Shown: piece by piece, positions 1 to 9,509 of the stretch | How positions within the stretch are numbered: the stretch's first letter is position 1 | How the letters are laid out: every line of letters begins with the position of its first letter | NCBI GenBank assembly: GCA_023614405.1 | Contig: CM042693.1 | Coordinates: 153,218,731 to 153,282,730 of the forward strand | From: Avena insularis | Lineage: Eukaryota; Streptophyta; Magnoliopsida; Poales; Poaceae | Direction: 5' to 3' | DNA length: 64,000 bases | Position numbers and translations under genes: made by a program | Notes under the pieces: generated by a model | Told to the model about the DNA's origin: nothing | The model's input: only the letters and a program-made list of their open reading frames with translations | Database searches by the model: none

Positions 1-2371
1 AAAGAGCGAGAGCTTGGTTCAATTCATGGTATGTGCCTTATTTTGTGTTGCGTCATTTACATATATTTAGTTTGCCTGCTGTAACGTATCTGGTATGCAT
101 GCATGGTAGTAACTAGTACTAGCTTAAGATTTAACGTATGGAACTACAGTTGTTTTATGGCATTTCCATACTTGCTGATGCCCTTTGTCTTGATGTGTGG
201 GGTGTTACCATATGCCTCGTTTGGTAACATTTAGTCGCTAGTTCTCAATTCTGGCTCCCAAAAAGGCTTTATGGTGGGTCACATATTATCAGCAAATTAC
301 TAGCTGTTTGATCATTTTAACCTTAGTCTCTGATTGTGTTCTAACGTGGAGTTTGTCGATTGCTTCGGAGTTCAAAGTTCAAACCATCCCCTTAGGCCAT
401 CACCAATGCAAGGTGTGGGCTTTGCTTAAGGACCAGTTCTAATTTGTACAAGGCAGGTGCTTAATTAGGCACCTCTACTATAGAAATAGCACCGGTGCTT
501 AAGAAAAAACTGTTTTGTTTTCTAAGCACCTTCCATTTTAGATGGCCTTACGAGCACTCCAATCCCAGATCATCCACCCTTGAGAATGGCAGTCCCAAGA
601 AACCATTGTCCAACCTATCTTTCCTATAGTGCAATTTAATATGCTTTTCTGTCTTTCTTGTAATCCACTGAAAAGTTTTTCATTTTAATGTCCATGCAGC
701 TGGATTCATCGTTTGTAAGCTGATATGTCATACCTCTATTCCAACATAGATGACATCCTAGAAAGCATGCAAGTCAACCTTCTTTAACTTTGACTATTGT
801 TATTTTATTGACATCGGTTAAATGAAAATAATAGCATTGGATGTGCCATGAAAATACATGATTCTGCAATTTTAACTATGCCGTCCTGAAGATGTCACAT
901 ATTTGTCTAGATTTGTATGTATCTAGACACGTTTTAGTGTATAGATACATGTGAATCTAGACCAATCTGCGACATCCTTTTCAAGACGGAGGGAGTAGCA
1001 TATATTCTTACAAAACATAATGGTCAAATTTGCATGTTGGGAGACTGCATAAATGCTCGGTACTTTGGAATGGAGGAATGAATTAAATATTAATTCTCTT
1101 GTTTGTACCATTAAATATTTATCAAGTCATTGCTTGGTTGTTACCGATGAGAGATTTCTCTTAGTTCAATTCAGATTTCTTCCATTGATCCTGTGTACAA
1201 GGTTGGAGTAGCTTAGTCTCCTTTTGCTGTTTCAGAAGGGAAAATTGATGTAACAAGCCAGTTCAAAAGCTTGAAGAGTGAGAAAAAAGAAAAAAGTGTA
1301 ATGAAGCTGGTTAGAGAGACTGCAGTGCATCAAAGAAGTAGCCTTTTGGGAGAATTGGGTACTTCAAAGAAGCATGTAACTGGAAAAAGGAGCAATTCTG
1401 CAGTTTCTGTGATGGAAAATGCAAGTGAAAGCGGTACAAGAAGCAGATCATTTGGACACAAACAATCTATTTCAAATCAGCTGATGGAGAACCAGGGCAC
1501 TGCTTCTCCTGACAGCTTAAAGCCCTCATTGCTCAAACTCAAATTTAAGCGTCCTCATTTTGAGCAGCCAAGTGCCCAGGTTTCTCAGCCAGAGGAGCTA
1601 GCCACCTGGGCTTCTCAGCAAGAGGAGTTAAATGTTGCTAAAGGCCAGAGATCAAAGAGGAAAAGACCTTCAATGGACAAGATGGATGGTTCAGAAGGTA
1701 AGACTCCATCCACGAAGCATGCGCCGGGCACAGGCGACGAAGCAATGGATGCGACGTGGATACTGCGCAAGTTGGGCAAGGATGCAATTGGGAAAAGGAT
1801 TGAAATCCAACTAGCTTCTGATGGCAAATGGTGAGCCCCCTCTTACCTAATTCTTGTTATATGTTCTGTTTATTGTCTTTGTAGTGGTTAAATATTCTGT
1901 CATTTTTACGTAATTATTGTTGAAGTTATTATTTTTGCATATCAACTGAAACCCTTGCGATCCAAAATGGATTTGGTCTGAGGAGCGGTTTAACCCAAAT
2001 AATTCAAGTACGCTTACAATCTTGCAATGTTTTTTATCTGCTCAGTAATGGAACTTGCATCACAGAGTAGTACTGTCCAACAAGCTTTGTAATCATAATG
2101 TATTTTTGCTGGGTGGCAAAAGAAAGGAGAATCAGTGTTGTAGATCTTAGTATTGTCTGGCACGCTTTGTTAATAGTATTATTTTTCTTTGCTGAGTGGC
2201 GAAAAGTACTGTAGTAATATCTTTCTTTTTGGCAGGCATCAAGGGGTGGTATCCAATGTTGTCAGCGGCATGCTCTGTGTTCAGTTAGATAATGGTAGCT
2301 CCGAGAACTTAGAGCTGGGAAAGCAGGCAGTTCGCTTGATAGCTCAAAGATCAAAGGGCGGAAAGAGATGA
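1..2371 (+). CDS. 3' part of a nuclear-type Lys/Ser-rich protein gene with C-terminal Tudor-like module
   Basis: Three exons can be read in one frame: 1-28 (ends at a GTATG donor), 1236-1830 (acceptor TTTCAG, donor GTGAGC) and 2236-2371 (acceptor TTGGCAG, stop TGA at 2369-2371). The gene starts upstream of the window. The phases agree at both junctions: exon 1 ends one base into a codon, and exon 2 ends after TG so that TGG (Trp) is rebuilt across the second intron. The visible 250 or so residues are a long low-complexity stretch rich in Lys, Ser and Glu with basic KRKRP-type runs that could serve as a nuclear signal. A compact C-terminal module follows (about 65 residues, from WILRKLG to the end). 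Its alternating pattern, with GKRIEIQL, GKWHQGVV and LCVQLDNG strands, resembles a Tudor/PWWP-like barrel. That suggests a chromatin or nucleic-acid reader, but the family is not identified with certainty; some plant PHD-finger proteins may end in a similar module. No frame damage is seen, so it is probably a working gene. Confidence 0.72.
395..547. mobile_element. Tourist-like MITE in an intron
   Basis: A 153-bp element is flanked by TTA on both sides (392-394 and 548-550), the usual 3-bp target duplication of PIF/Harbinger elements. The ends are inverted: the left reads GGCCATCACCAATGCAAGG and the right, reversed, gives GGCCATC then AATGGAAGG, about 16 of 21 positions alike. It has no coding capacity and lies in the intron 29-1235 of the Tudor-like gene. 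Confidence 0.6.
879..995. mobile_element. Degenerate Stowaway MITE in an intron
   Basis: The right end GACGGAGGGAG followed by TA is the typical Stowaway (Mariner-like) terminus. The left end, after TA at 877-878, has the decayed partner GCCGTCCTGAAGATGTC. The body folds on itself: GTCTAGATTTGTATGTATC near the left pairs with GATACATGTGAATCTAGAC near the right. It is non-coding and lies in the same intron as the Tourist-like element. Confidence 0.6.
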
Positions 2372-2745
2372 ATGAAGCCTTCTCCATCTACCGCTCTTCG
2401 CATCAGTGCCGGCAAGCAGGGCTCAGCATGTTGTAACATCTGAAATGCAGCATTGCAGGCTGCTGACCATGATGTGGTTCCTCCCTGTGCTGCCACCGCT
2501 GACTGCACGAGACATGGAGCGCAACCTTTGCTTGTTGCGCCCGTCCGGTCACCAGTCTAGCATGTAACAGACTTTTGCTTCCTGTGCTGTTTGAAGCTCA
2601 TTGGCTTCTGTTGAATTCTGTTAGTGTAGGGAAAACTGGGATGGTCTTAGGGTAGTACTATGTATGTAAAAGAAGTGGTTAGCCCAATAGCAGGATGTTC
2701 TTGTATGTGTACTTTTTGAATGAGATTTTACCTCTTTCCATTTTT
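2372..2745 (+). other. Probable 3' UTR of the Tudor-like gene
   Basis: Non-coding sequence follows the stop directly and becomes T-rich at its end (about 2700-2750), as expected for a plant transcript end. No single canonical AATAAA signal stands out, so the exact poly(A) site is unknown. Confidence 0.4.
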
Positions 2746-4839
2746 TTTTTGCTATAATTCCTTGTTTTCTGGTAGGTTTTCAACGAGTTTGACCTGTATT
2801 GGGACTTTGAGTGAAATCATCCTGCCAGTATCTGGCTAAAAGCATCTCTAGCGGATGCCCTAAAAGGGCCAAATTTATAAAATATTGCTTTAAATATTGG
2901 GGGTGGCTTTAAATGTGTGTTTTGAGCCATATAAATTTAGGTCTCCAACCGCCTTTTATGATGCAACTGTATCCCGTTATAATTCATTATCTGATTTTTG
3001 ACAAAACGAGACAACGAATTCTTTTACACTTGTTACACAAGTCAAGTCAAGAAGTCCACTCCGAACAACACCACGTTCTTGGTACGGAAACAATGAGAAT
3101 TTGTCTGCTGAAGTATGATTATGACATCATAAAGTGACCTAATCTACGTTCAACTTATCTGGAAATTGTTTTTTCCACTCAAAAGTCAAAACCAATGAAG
3201 TATGTCCGTCAGAGTATTTGGCACAACCGAATGTACGCCTTTTAGGGAGCAGTGTGATGGACTCAGAAGGTGTTTCCTACAGTTTGCTGCACCTGGAGAT
3301 CTGTACACACAAAAGAAAGATGTTTTTATATCGCACAAATTCAGGAATGCACAAAAGAAAGATGTTTTTAAACCCCCGTTTCGCGTTGTGAATGTTTGTT
3401 TGGTTATAGACGTGTTCGGTTCATCTAGTGTACTAAACAGGCATTGACAGCGGGTGTGGGGTGGGGTGGGGGGGGGGGGGGGGGGTGGGGTTTAGCAAAC
3501 GTGAATCAATAATGGGACCCATTGTGGCAAGCTGCTCTTCCTCTGAAATCTGCTGCAGTCGTTGCACGCATCCTTCAAGGATGCCATCGTCAACAAGTCT
3601 CAACCTCATACCTCATTCCTCCCGCTATGCACGGTTGTACGGTACCCTCTGATACTGACCTCCTCATCTCCTTCATGGACTTCCATGGTCTGTACTTCTT
3701 CCACGGAAGCAGCTCCACTTGCTCCTGACCATGCTCGGAGGTCGACACGACCCCCCTGGGCAAGCAGAACCGAAATTCACTCGGCTTCGTCATATTCTCT
3801 TCTCTCAAATATGGAGAACTCATGTTTACATTAGCACAAAAAATAACAGCAAAATGATGATTGTGTTGTACCTTTTTCTTCTCTAACAAACTCTTTTGTT
3901 GGATTCTTCCTCTTCTTTCTCAGATCCGCCCAAATCGTGTTGAGAGAAGTCCACCAAACTCTTGTGTCAGATTCCTCCGCTTCTTATTTCTCAGATCTGC
4001 CCACATCATGTTCAGAGAAGTCATATATTAGGAAATCAAATGACAGTGCTTGAGGATGCAAGAGGTGGGAGAGGAACACCTAACAAAGATTCGTGGACTA
4101 TCACGCCACGCCATGTCCACCTCCCTGGCACTTGACCTTGCTACCATCGCCGGCTCATTTGGCCCCATCACCATCTCAGTATGCCTTCCTCCTCCCTGCA
4201 CCCCTCCATGCCTACGTTGCTACCCAAAGCCCTCAAGCTCAAACGTTGATGAGGTTTGCCAACTGGCGCACTTTATTATGGTACTTTTGTGTTTATAGAA
4301 TATATTCTGATAATTTGATGTAACCCTCCTAAAAAAATCATTTCTAGGCTTTCTCAAGTTACAAGGGAGGGACTACATACATTCAGATATTTCAAAGCAA
4401 CTGCTTAATGGGACAATGGTTTATGTTTGTCAAACAATTTGTTGGATGCTTCTATGTCTTTGTCCCATATGGTTTGCCTTGTAAGGTATAGTGTATCCAA
4501 AAGCAGTTTGGTTCCCAAGTTGGAGGTATCAGGACTCAGGCACTACAATTAGTGTCTGCAATTGTCATTTTTTTTTTCAGTGACATGACACATGTTCTCT
4601 TGTGTTTTACAAGATATTTAAATAATCTGTTACACCGTTGACACTCCAACTTAAAGTGAAATATGTCGTGTGTAGAGAATTTTAATAGTAAATGACAACA
4701 CGACTTCTCATTACCAACAAGTGGCTAATGGACTTGAACTGCTTACAGGTCTTCTGCTACTATTGTTTTAACATCACAGATTACGAATGCGATGCTGGTC
4801 AGTACACTATGCCATCACTTAAAATAAAACTCACATGGG
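2746..4839. other. Intergenic stretch without a recognised gene
   Basis: No convincing gene is seen on either strand. It holds one possible transposon end at about 2838-2860 (AGCATCTCTAGCGGATG, similar to the Harbinger ends at 44478 and 44514, but without a visible partner). It also holds a direct repeat of 21 bases spaced 42 bp apart (3308-3328 and 3350-3370) and an uninterrupted run of 18 G (3468-3485). Short open frames between 3460 and 4320 overlap each other in several frames and lack family features. Confidence 0.45.
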
Positions 4840-5136
4840 TGTAATACCCAGCATATTCCCTGGACCGCATGTGGGCGACGGGCCGCTGACTCTGGACCGG
4901 CCCAACACATCAGGCCTTGGAAATGGAAGAATAAAGAGATGGGAGGTCAACTCGATCAGATCGAACAGAAAAGAATCGGAACCGAGTCCTCTCTTCTAGT
5001 CTGCTTCTTCCTCTGGATTCTCCTCGATCTGAATCTTCATCTTCTTTAGGTCCGGTTGCTACCACAAGCAACCATTGTATCCCTCCTTTTATCAACCTCA
5101 CGTCTCGGCCATCGTCGGTGGCAACGGGGTGTGACA
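4840..5136. mobile_element. Solo LTR, 297 bp, with 5-bp target duplication
   Basis: The element begins TGTAATACCC and ends GGGTGTGACA, so it has TG..CA edges and short inverted ends. It is flanked by perfect 5-bp direct repeats ATGGG (4835-4839 and 5137-5141). No primer-binding site or polypurine tract adjoins it. This is what unequal recombination between the two LTRs of a retrotransposon leaves. The lineage is not determined. Confidence 0.8.
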
Positions 5137-5608
5137 ATGGGAAATTTGGGGCACTAAGTTTGTCTTTACATCCTTACCCATGTTACCAACTTTCATACAA
5201 AAGCTAGAATTGTGACGGCATATATAACAAGACAGATTTATGAACATGCTTTGCCACACTCAGTAGCCGAGCTGTGTGTAAGCTATGAGCTCAGCTGACC
5301 CCACAGCATTTACGCAAAGCCCCTTCTGCTTGTAAATTTTTACGTATTGGTCGATGATATCTAAGAAGGCATTATCACAGGTATTTGTCGCTGGCTTCGC
5401 CCCTGGCACACTAACACCTGATGTTTATTTAAAGACTGATTTATGAACATGCATTGGACAGAAATGACTTTTGGAGATTGCATAACTCAGCATGCTGAAT
5501 AACCAAGGAGAAAGTTGACACTCTAGCATGAACATAAATCAAGCAGGATCCCTTATACTTAAATTTCCTCGTGTGTTCTATACTGTCAGAGTCTGCTGAT
5601 GTATAGTA
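5137..5608. other. Intergenic stretch, nothing recognised
   Basis: Mixed-composition sequence without a coding pattern, repeat structure or element ends that could be recognised. Confidence 0.4.
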
Positions 5609-5822
5609 CTCCCTCTGTTTCAAATTACTCCGCCGGCGCGTTTATGTAGGTGGGCTAGTACTCCCTCATTTTTCATTAAAAAAAATTCTGTGATTTTTGA
5701 AATAGATAGTATGAAATATGTACTACGTATACCAAAAATCCTAGAAATTTTTCGATGAAAAATGAGAGAGTACTAGTCCACCTAGGTAAGCGTGCGCGCG
5801 GAGTATTTTGAAACAGAGGGAG
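5609..5822. mobile_element. Stowaway MITE, near-palindromic
   Basis: The element is flanked by TA (5607-5608 and 5823-5824). The left terminus CTCCCTCTGTTTCAAATTAC is matched by the inverted right terminus ending TTTGAAACAGAGGGAG. The interior is also a long inverted repeat: GTACTCCCTCATTTTTCAT at the left pairs with ATGAAAAATGAGAGAGTAC at the right, so the whole 214 bp could fold into one hairpin. Confidence 0.85.
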
Positions 5823-6774
5823 TAGTGGCTATCGCTATAAAATTACACTATTACATCTTAACAGTCAATCACTTTTCCTAATTCAGAGGAACTTATGGCC
5901 CGGAATCTAGACTGCAACTAAATTAGGCATAAGTAATTTGTTTTGGCTCCTTAGCTCGAGTGATCTTTTATTTTTGGACACTTAAAGAAGCTCGTTTTTT
6001 TCAAAAAAAAAGCGCTTGTGTATTGTTTCATATTTTAGATCACCACATTTGTCCTTTTTGTGTAGCCTACGAATGAAAATATTTGACAGAACAGTTTACA
6101 GATTGGGTGTAGGCCGTGGTCGACCCTCCCACAACAGGGTAAAAGCGGTAAAATCATTATATACAGTACCCTGAAGATGGCGGGTGATGTAAAAATGGGA
6201 AGGGTAGATGGACTTATTTCATTCTACTATACAAAAAAGTGAATTGTGCTATTTTAGAATTAAGTGCATTTCTTTGGTTCCAAGAGACTAGCTGAAACAA
6301 CAGCATGTATGGGTGAACATTTCTAAGGTAGTACTATGCCGATCACCATAAAATAAGATGACTGGCATAATGGAAATGCTGACAGCTACTAACTTCTTAA
6401 CAAACTCGGTGTTAACTACATTTTAGAATACATTGTGTGGCATGCAATATAACTATATCGAGTGCATTGTGCATCATGCAAATTCATGATGGATGTAGAC
6501 ATTGTATCTGTATTCTTCATGCATCATAATATTTCTAGAGGTAATTGTTAATTCATCAAATATCTCTTACAAAATACATATTCAAATAAATTTGTGTGGA
6601 GAGGCACGCAAAAGAGGAAACCCCCCACATCTAATCAGCTACATTAAAAACTGAAGAAAAATGGTAAAAGTCACTAGTAACTGCTTGCTCACACCAAATT
6701 TCCTCACAACATAAACTGATTTTGAACTTAGAATTTTTGAGCATATGGTTTCGAGATGATTGAAGTAAGAACTA
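5823..6774. other. AT-rich intergenic stretch, nothing recognised
   Basis: No open frame of note, no element ends and no repeat structure beyond short A/T runs. The right half could include regulatory or 3' flanking DNA of the PPR gene, which runs toward it. Confidence 0.4.
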
Positions 6775-6857
6775 CTCCCTCCCTCCCTCCCAAATATAAG
6801 AGGTTTTGGTAAGCTAAAATAGTTTGTCAAAACGTCTTATATTGGGGGCAGAGGAAG
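6775..6857. mobile_element. Short Stowaway MITE (83 bp)
   Basis: The left end is CTCCCTCCCTCCCTCCCAAA and the right end is TTGGGGGCAGAGGAAG, flanked by TA (6773-6774 and 6858-6859). The inner arms AAATATAAGA and TCTTATATT are inverted copies. The TCCC repetition at the left end looks like replication slippage of the terminus. It lies downstream of the PPR gene. Confidence 0.75.
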
Positions 6858-7275
6858 TACCTTATATGGTGGAACCAGCAAAATGCAATTCAACTTTTTG
6901 ACAGATGAATTTCATCTGATACTTTGTCAATATAAGAACAAAAGTTATTGCAGAAAGGTACAAGCCTTATAAGCCTTTGATTATGAAGAATTCTTGGTTG
7001 ACATCTCTGTGTAGACACGCCGTATGCAGTAAAACACTTTCTCACTGAAGCCATCATCTACCACAGTTGCCTTCTCACAGAACAATCAATTCAGCTACCT
7101 ACATGCAATAATCATTTTCAGGATATCTTACTTAATCCAACACAGAGCTGACTAGAGGCCATATCATGTGTCAAAGCAAATTCCATACTGGTACACGCCG
7201 AAGGAATGAAGTTCTACTGTTCTCCAAATAAACCAACTGTACATTATGACGAGGCTACATTCTGTTCCCTGTGTC

Positions 7276-8772
7276 TTAACATGTGTTTTTCTCTTCGACC
7301 TTGTTCCTGTAATCACCAGTATAGTAGACAGCAGGAATCAACCTTCCACCTTTATCAGCTAACTGCAAATCTTGTGCCAGGTGGAGTTTTTTCGCCATTG
7401 AGAGATGATCAAAGAATTCATGCAAGAAGAGCTTGTCAGGAGCCATGCACCTATCAAGCAAGTCCTTCATCACATCCACTGCTCCTTCAAAATCCTTATT
7501 CTTGCAGAAAGTAGATATAACCGTCTTATAAGTGTCATAATTCGGATGGAAGCCAGATTTTTTCATCACATTCAACAGCTGAAGTGCTCGCTCTGAATTC
7601 TGCACCTTGCACTGCCCAATAATCAATCCTGAGAAAGTGGAAGCATTAGGTTCAAGCTTGTGTCTGTCAAGCTGCTGAACCAAATGCTCGGCCTTTTGTA
7701 TCTTCCCATCCTGGCAAAGACCAAGAATGAGTGCGTTGTATGTCACGACATCAGGCTCCACTCTGTTCTTGACCATCTCCTCACGAACCCTTGACGCGGC
7801 TCCATTATCACCAAGCATGACATACCCATAAATCAGCGTATTGTATGTTACTGTGTTCGGCGTGACCCTCATGACCCTCATCTCGCTCAACATCCGATTT
7901 GCATGCTGCATCCTCCCCTCCTTGCACAGTCCATTGATGAGCGTGTTATAAGTTACCTCGTCGGGTGGTAGCCCCTCCCGCTCCATCTTCTTCTTCAGCT
8001 CCAGTGCATGCTCAAGACCCCCATGGTCCCTGCAATAAGCAGCGATCAACGTGTTGAAGCTGACTACAGTCCTATCAATCCCCCGATCCGGCATTTCATC
8101 AAGCACCTTGGCCGCGTCAGCAACCCGCCCCAAGGCACAAAAGGCCCGCAACACCATGTTGGCCGTGTACTCATTGGGTGAGATACGGCACCGGCGCATC
8201 TCCCGGAAGAAGGACACAGCGATCTCGGGGCGCTTGAGGCGGAGCGCGGCGGAGATGAAGACGTTGCAGGACTCGACCCGCGGGAGCAGGCCGTGCGCAC
8301 GCATGGCGCGGAAGGTGAGCGTGGCCTGAGAAAGCTTATTTTGGCGCGCGCAAGCGGAGAAGAGCACGTCGATGGTCGGTACTGCGGCGCCGTGGCCGGC
8401 GAGGCGAGCGGTGAGAATGAGGTGGTGGAGGAGGTCAGGAAATGCGTGGTGCAACACGGAGGGGAGCAGGGAGGAGAGGAGCTCGGAAGAGCGGCACGGG
8501 GTGAGGGAGTTGAGGAGGAGAGCGAAGGGGAGCGGGGGCGGCGGTGAGGGGAGGAGAGAGGCGAGGAGGTCGTGGGGCACCCGAGGCGGGGAGAGGAGGA
8601 GATGGTTGAGGCGGAGGGGGTTGAGCTGGGGTACAAAGAGGGAGAGGGAGGACGGCGCGGGGGGCGGCGAGGAGGAGAGGTGGGAACGGAGGGCGGTAAC
8701 GAAGGCGAGGTCCTCGCCGGCGAGCGGCGGGAGGGTGAAGTGCGGCAGCGGAAGCGGGCGTGGCGCCGGCAT
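7276..8772 (-). CDS. P-class pentatricopeptide repeat protein, organelle RNA-binding type
   Basis: A single open frame of 498 codons without a break. The N-terminal 125 residues are rich in Pro, Leu and Ser and could act as an organelle-targeting presequence. From about residue 130 the protein is a chain of roughly nine 35-residue helical-hairpin repeats of the P class. Their signature VTYNTLI-GLCKEG and its variants recurs with EM or KM near the end of each unit and P at the boundary. A short C-terminal tail follows, with no E, DYW or SMR domain. P-class PPR proteins bind RNA in mitochondria or plastids and act in transcript stability, splicing or translation. The C-terminal repeats resemble, from memory, the Arabidopsis protein At4g26680 (annotated mitochondrial), so an orthologue is likely but not proven. 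The 5' half is very GC-rich and the 3' half is not, the gradient usual for grass genes. The ATG at 8770-8772 is the first in frame. Confidence 0.9.
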   Translation of the reverse strand: MPAPRPLPLPHFTLPPLAGEDLAFVTALRSHLSSSPPPAPSSLSLFVPQLNPLRLNHLLLSPPRVPHDLLASLLPSPPPPLPFALLLNSLTPCRSSELLSSLLPSVLHHAFPDLLHHLILTARLAGHGAAVPTIDVLFSACARQNKLSQATLTFRAMRAHGLLPRVESCNVFISAALRLKRPEIAVSFFREMRRCRISPNEYTANMVLRAFCALGRVADAAKVLDEMPDRGIDRTVVSFNTLIAAYCRDHGGLEHALELKKKMEREGLPPDEVTYNTLINGLCKEGRMQHANRMLSEMRVMRVTPNTVTYNTLIYGYVMLGDNGAASRVREEMVKNRVEPDVVTYNALILGLCQDGKIQKAEHLVQQLDRHKLEPNASTFSGLIIGQCKVQNSERALQLLNVMKKSGFHPNYDTYKTVISTFCKNKDFEGAVDVMKDLLDRCMAPDKLFLHEFFDHLSMAKKLHLAQDLQLADKGGRLIPAVYYTGDYRNKVEEKNTC

Positions 8773-9002
8773 TGGTGGTGGGGTCTCAGCGTTCGGTTGC
8801 TGGAGAGGCGCAAATCAAGTGGAAACTATCTAATTTCGGAAATTCGAACCAGCACTTTCCATGGACATGGGCGCGTTAGGTCTTCGTTTCTCGCATGAGC
8901 CAACAAAAAAAAACCTATTTGGTGTCTCGCGGCAATTTAGACGAAAATAACGTATAAAAAAATAAATTCATGAAATGAACTCCGGCGAAACGAAATTTAC
9001 TC
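8773..9002. other. PPR gene upstream region
   Basis: About 230 bp separates the PPR start codon from the first sequence that looks like the Mutator-like element. It becomes AT-rich away from the gene (8895-8990). No TATA box or other motif can be assigned with confidence. Confidence 0.3.
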
Positions 9003-9023
9003 CACTAACCCTTTTTTCAACGT

Positions 9024-9155
9024 CATACAGTCTGGCGCCGCACCCTCAAGAGCGGCGCCATAAGGCGTGGCGCCGCACGCCTGCCAGCGTGGCTCGCCCG
9101 TGGCCTCGTGGGCCCCGGTACCGTTAGTGCGGCGCCATACAGCCTGGTGCCGCAC
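9024..9155. repeat. GGCGCC-rich leader with direct and inverted copies
   Basis: The segment starting CATACAGTCTGGCGCC (9024-9043) recurs as CATACAGCCTGGTGCC (9136-9155). Between them GGCGCC occurs repeatedly and forms inverted arms, for example TGGCGCCGCAC against GTGCGGCGCCA. It lies just inside the inferred left end of the MULE and may belong to its subterminal repeats. Confidence 0.5.
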
Positions 9156-9509
9156 TTTAGGTTTTCTATCAGCGCGCGGCCAGCCCTCTCCAGACCCATC
9201 CTCATTCTTCTCACCCACAGGAAGCTGCAGCGGCGACGACTCTGCTTCCCCCTCAACATCCTCCCTCCTAGTGCCTAAATCGGAAGCCTCTCTCCGTGGA
9301 TTTCGATCCCCCAAGTGCCTTGAGGTATTCTTTCCGTTCTTCTTTGATTTCACCCATTAATTTCTTGTTTTGGTCCATATCTTGCAAACCTTAGGTTGTT
9401 TTGTAAGATGCATGGTAGAATGGCATATTGGTTGGGCATTTTGTTGATGGTAGCATTTGTATGTATTGAGTATGTTGACCATGGTATTGTTGTTGTGATT
9501 ATCTTAGGC

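Noticed and set aside
2838..2900. Harbinger-like terminus AGCATCTCTAGCGGATGCCC
   Set aside because: No matching inverted end or TAA/TTA duplication was found nearby, so no element could be delimited.
3461..4323. Possible small genes between 3460 and 4320
   Set aside because: Short overlapping frames with no supported splice sites, domain or consistent codon use; not enough to call even a gene fragment.
8064..8833. Several long open frames on both strands over the 5' half of the PPR gene
   Set aside because: They arise from the high GC of the PPR coding sequence in other frames; their predicted proteins are Arg/Ser or Gly/Glu repeats with no family likeness.
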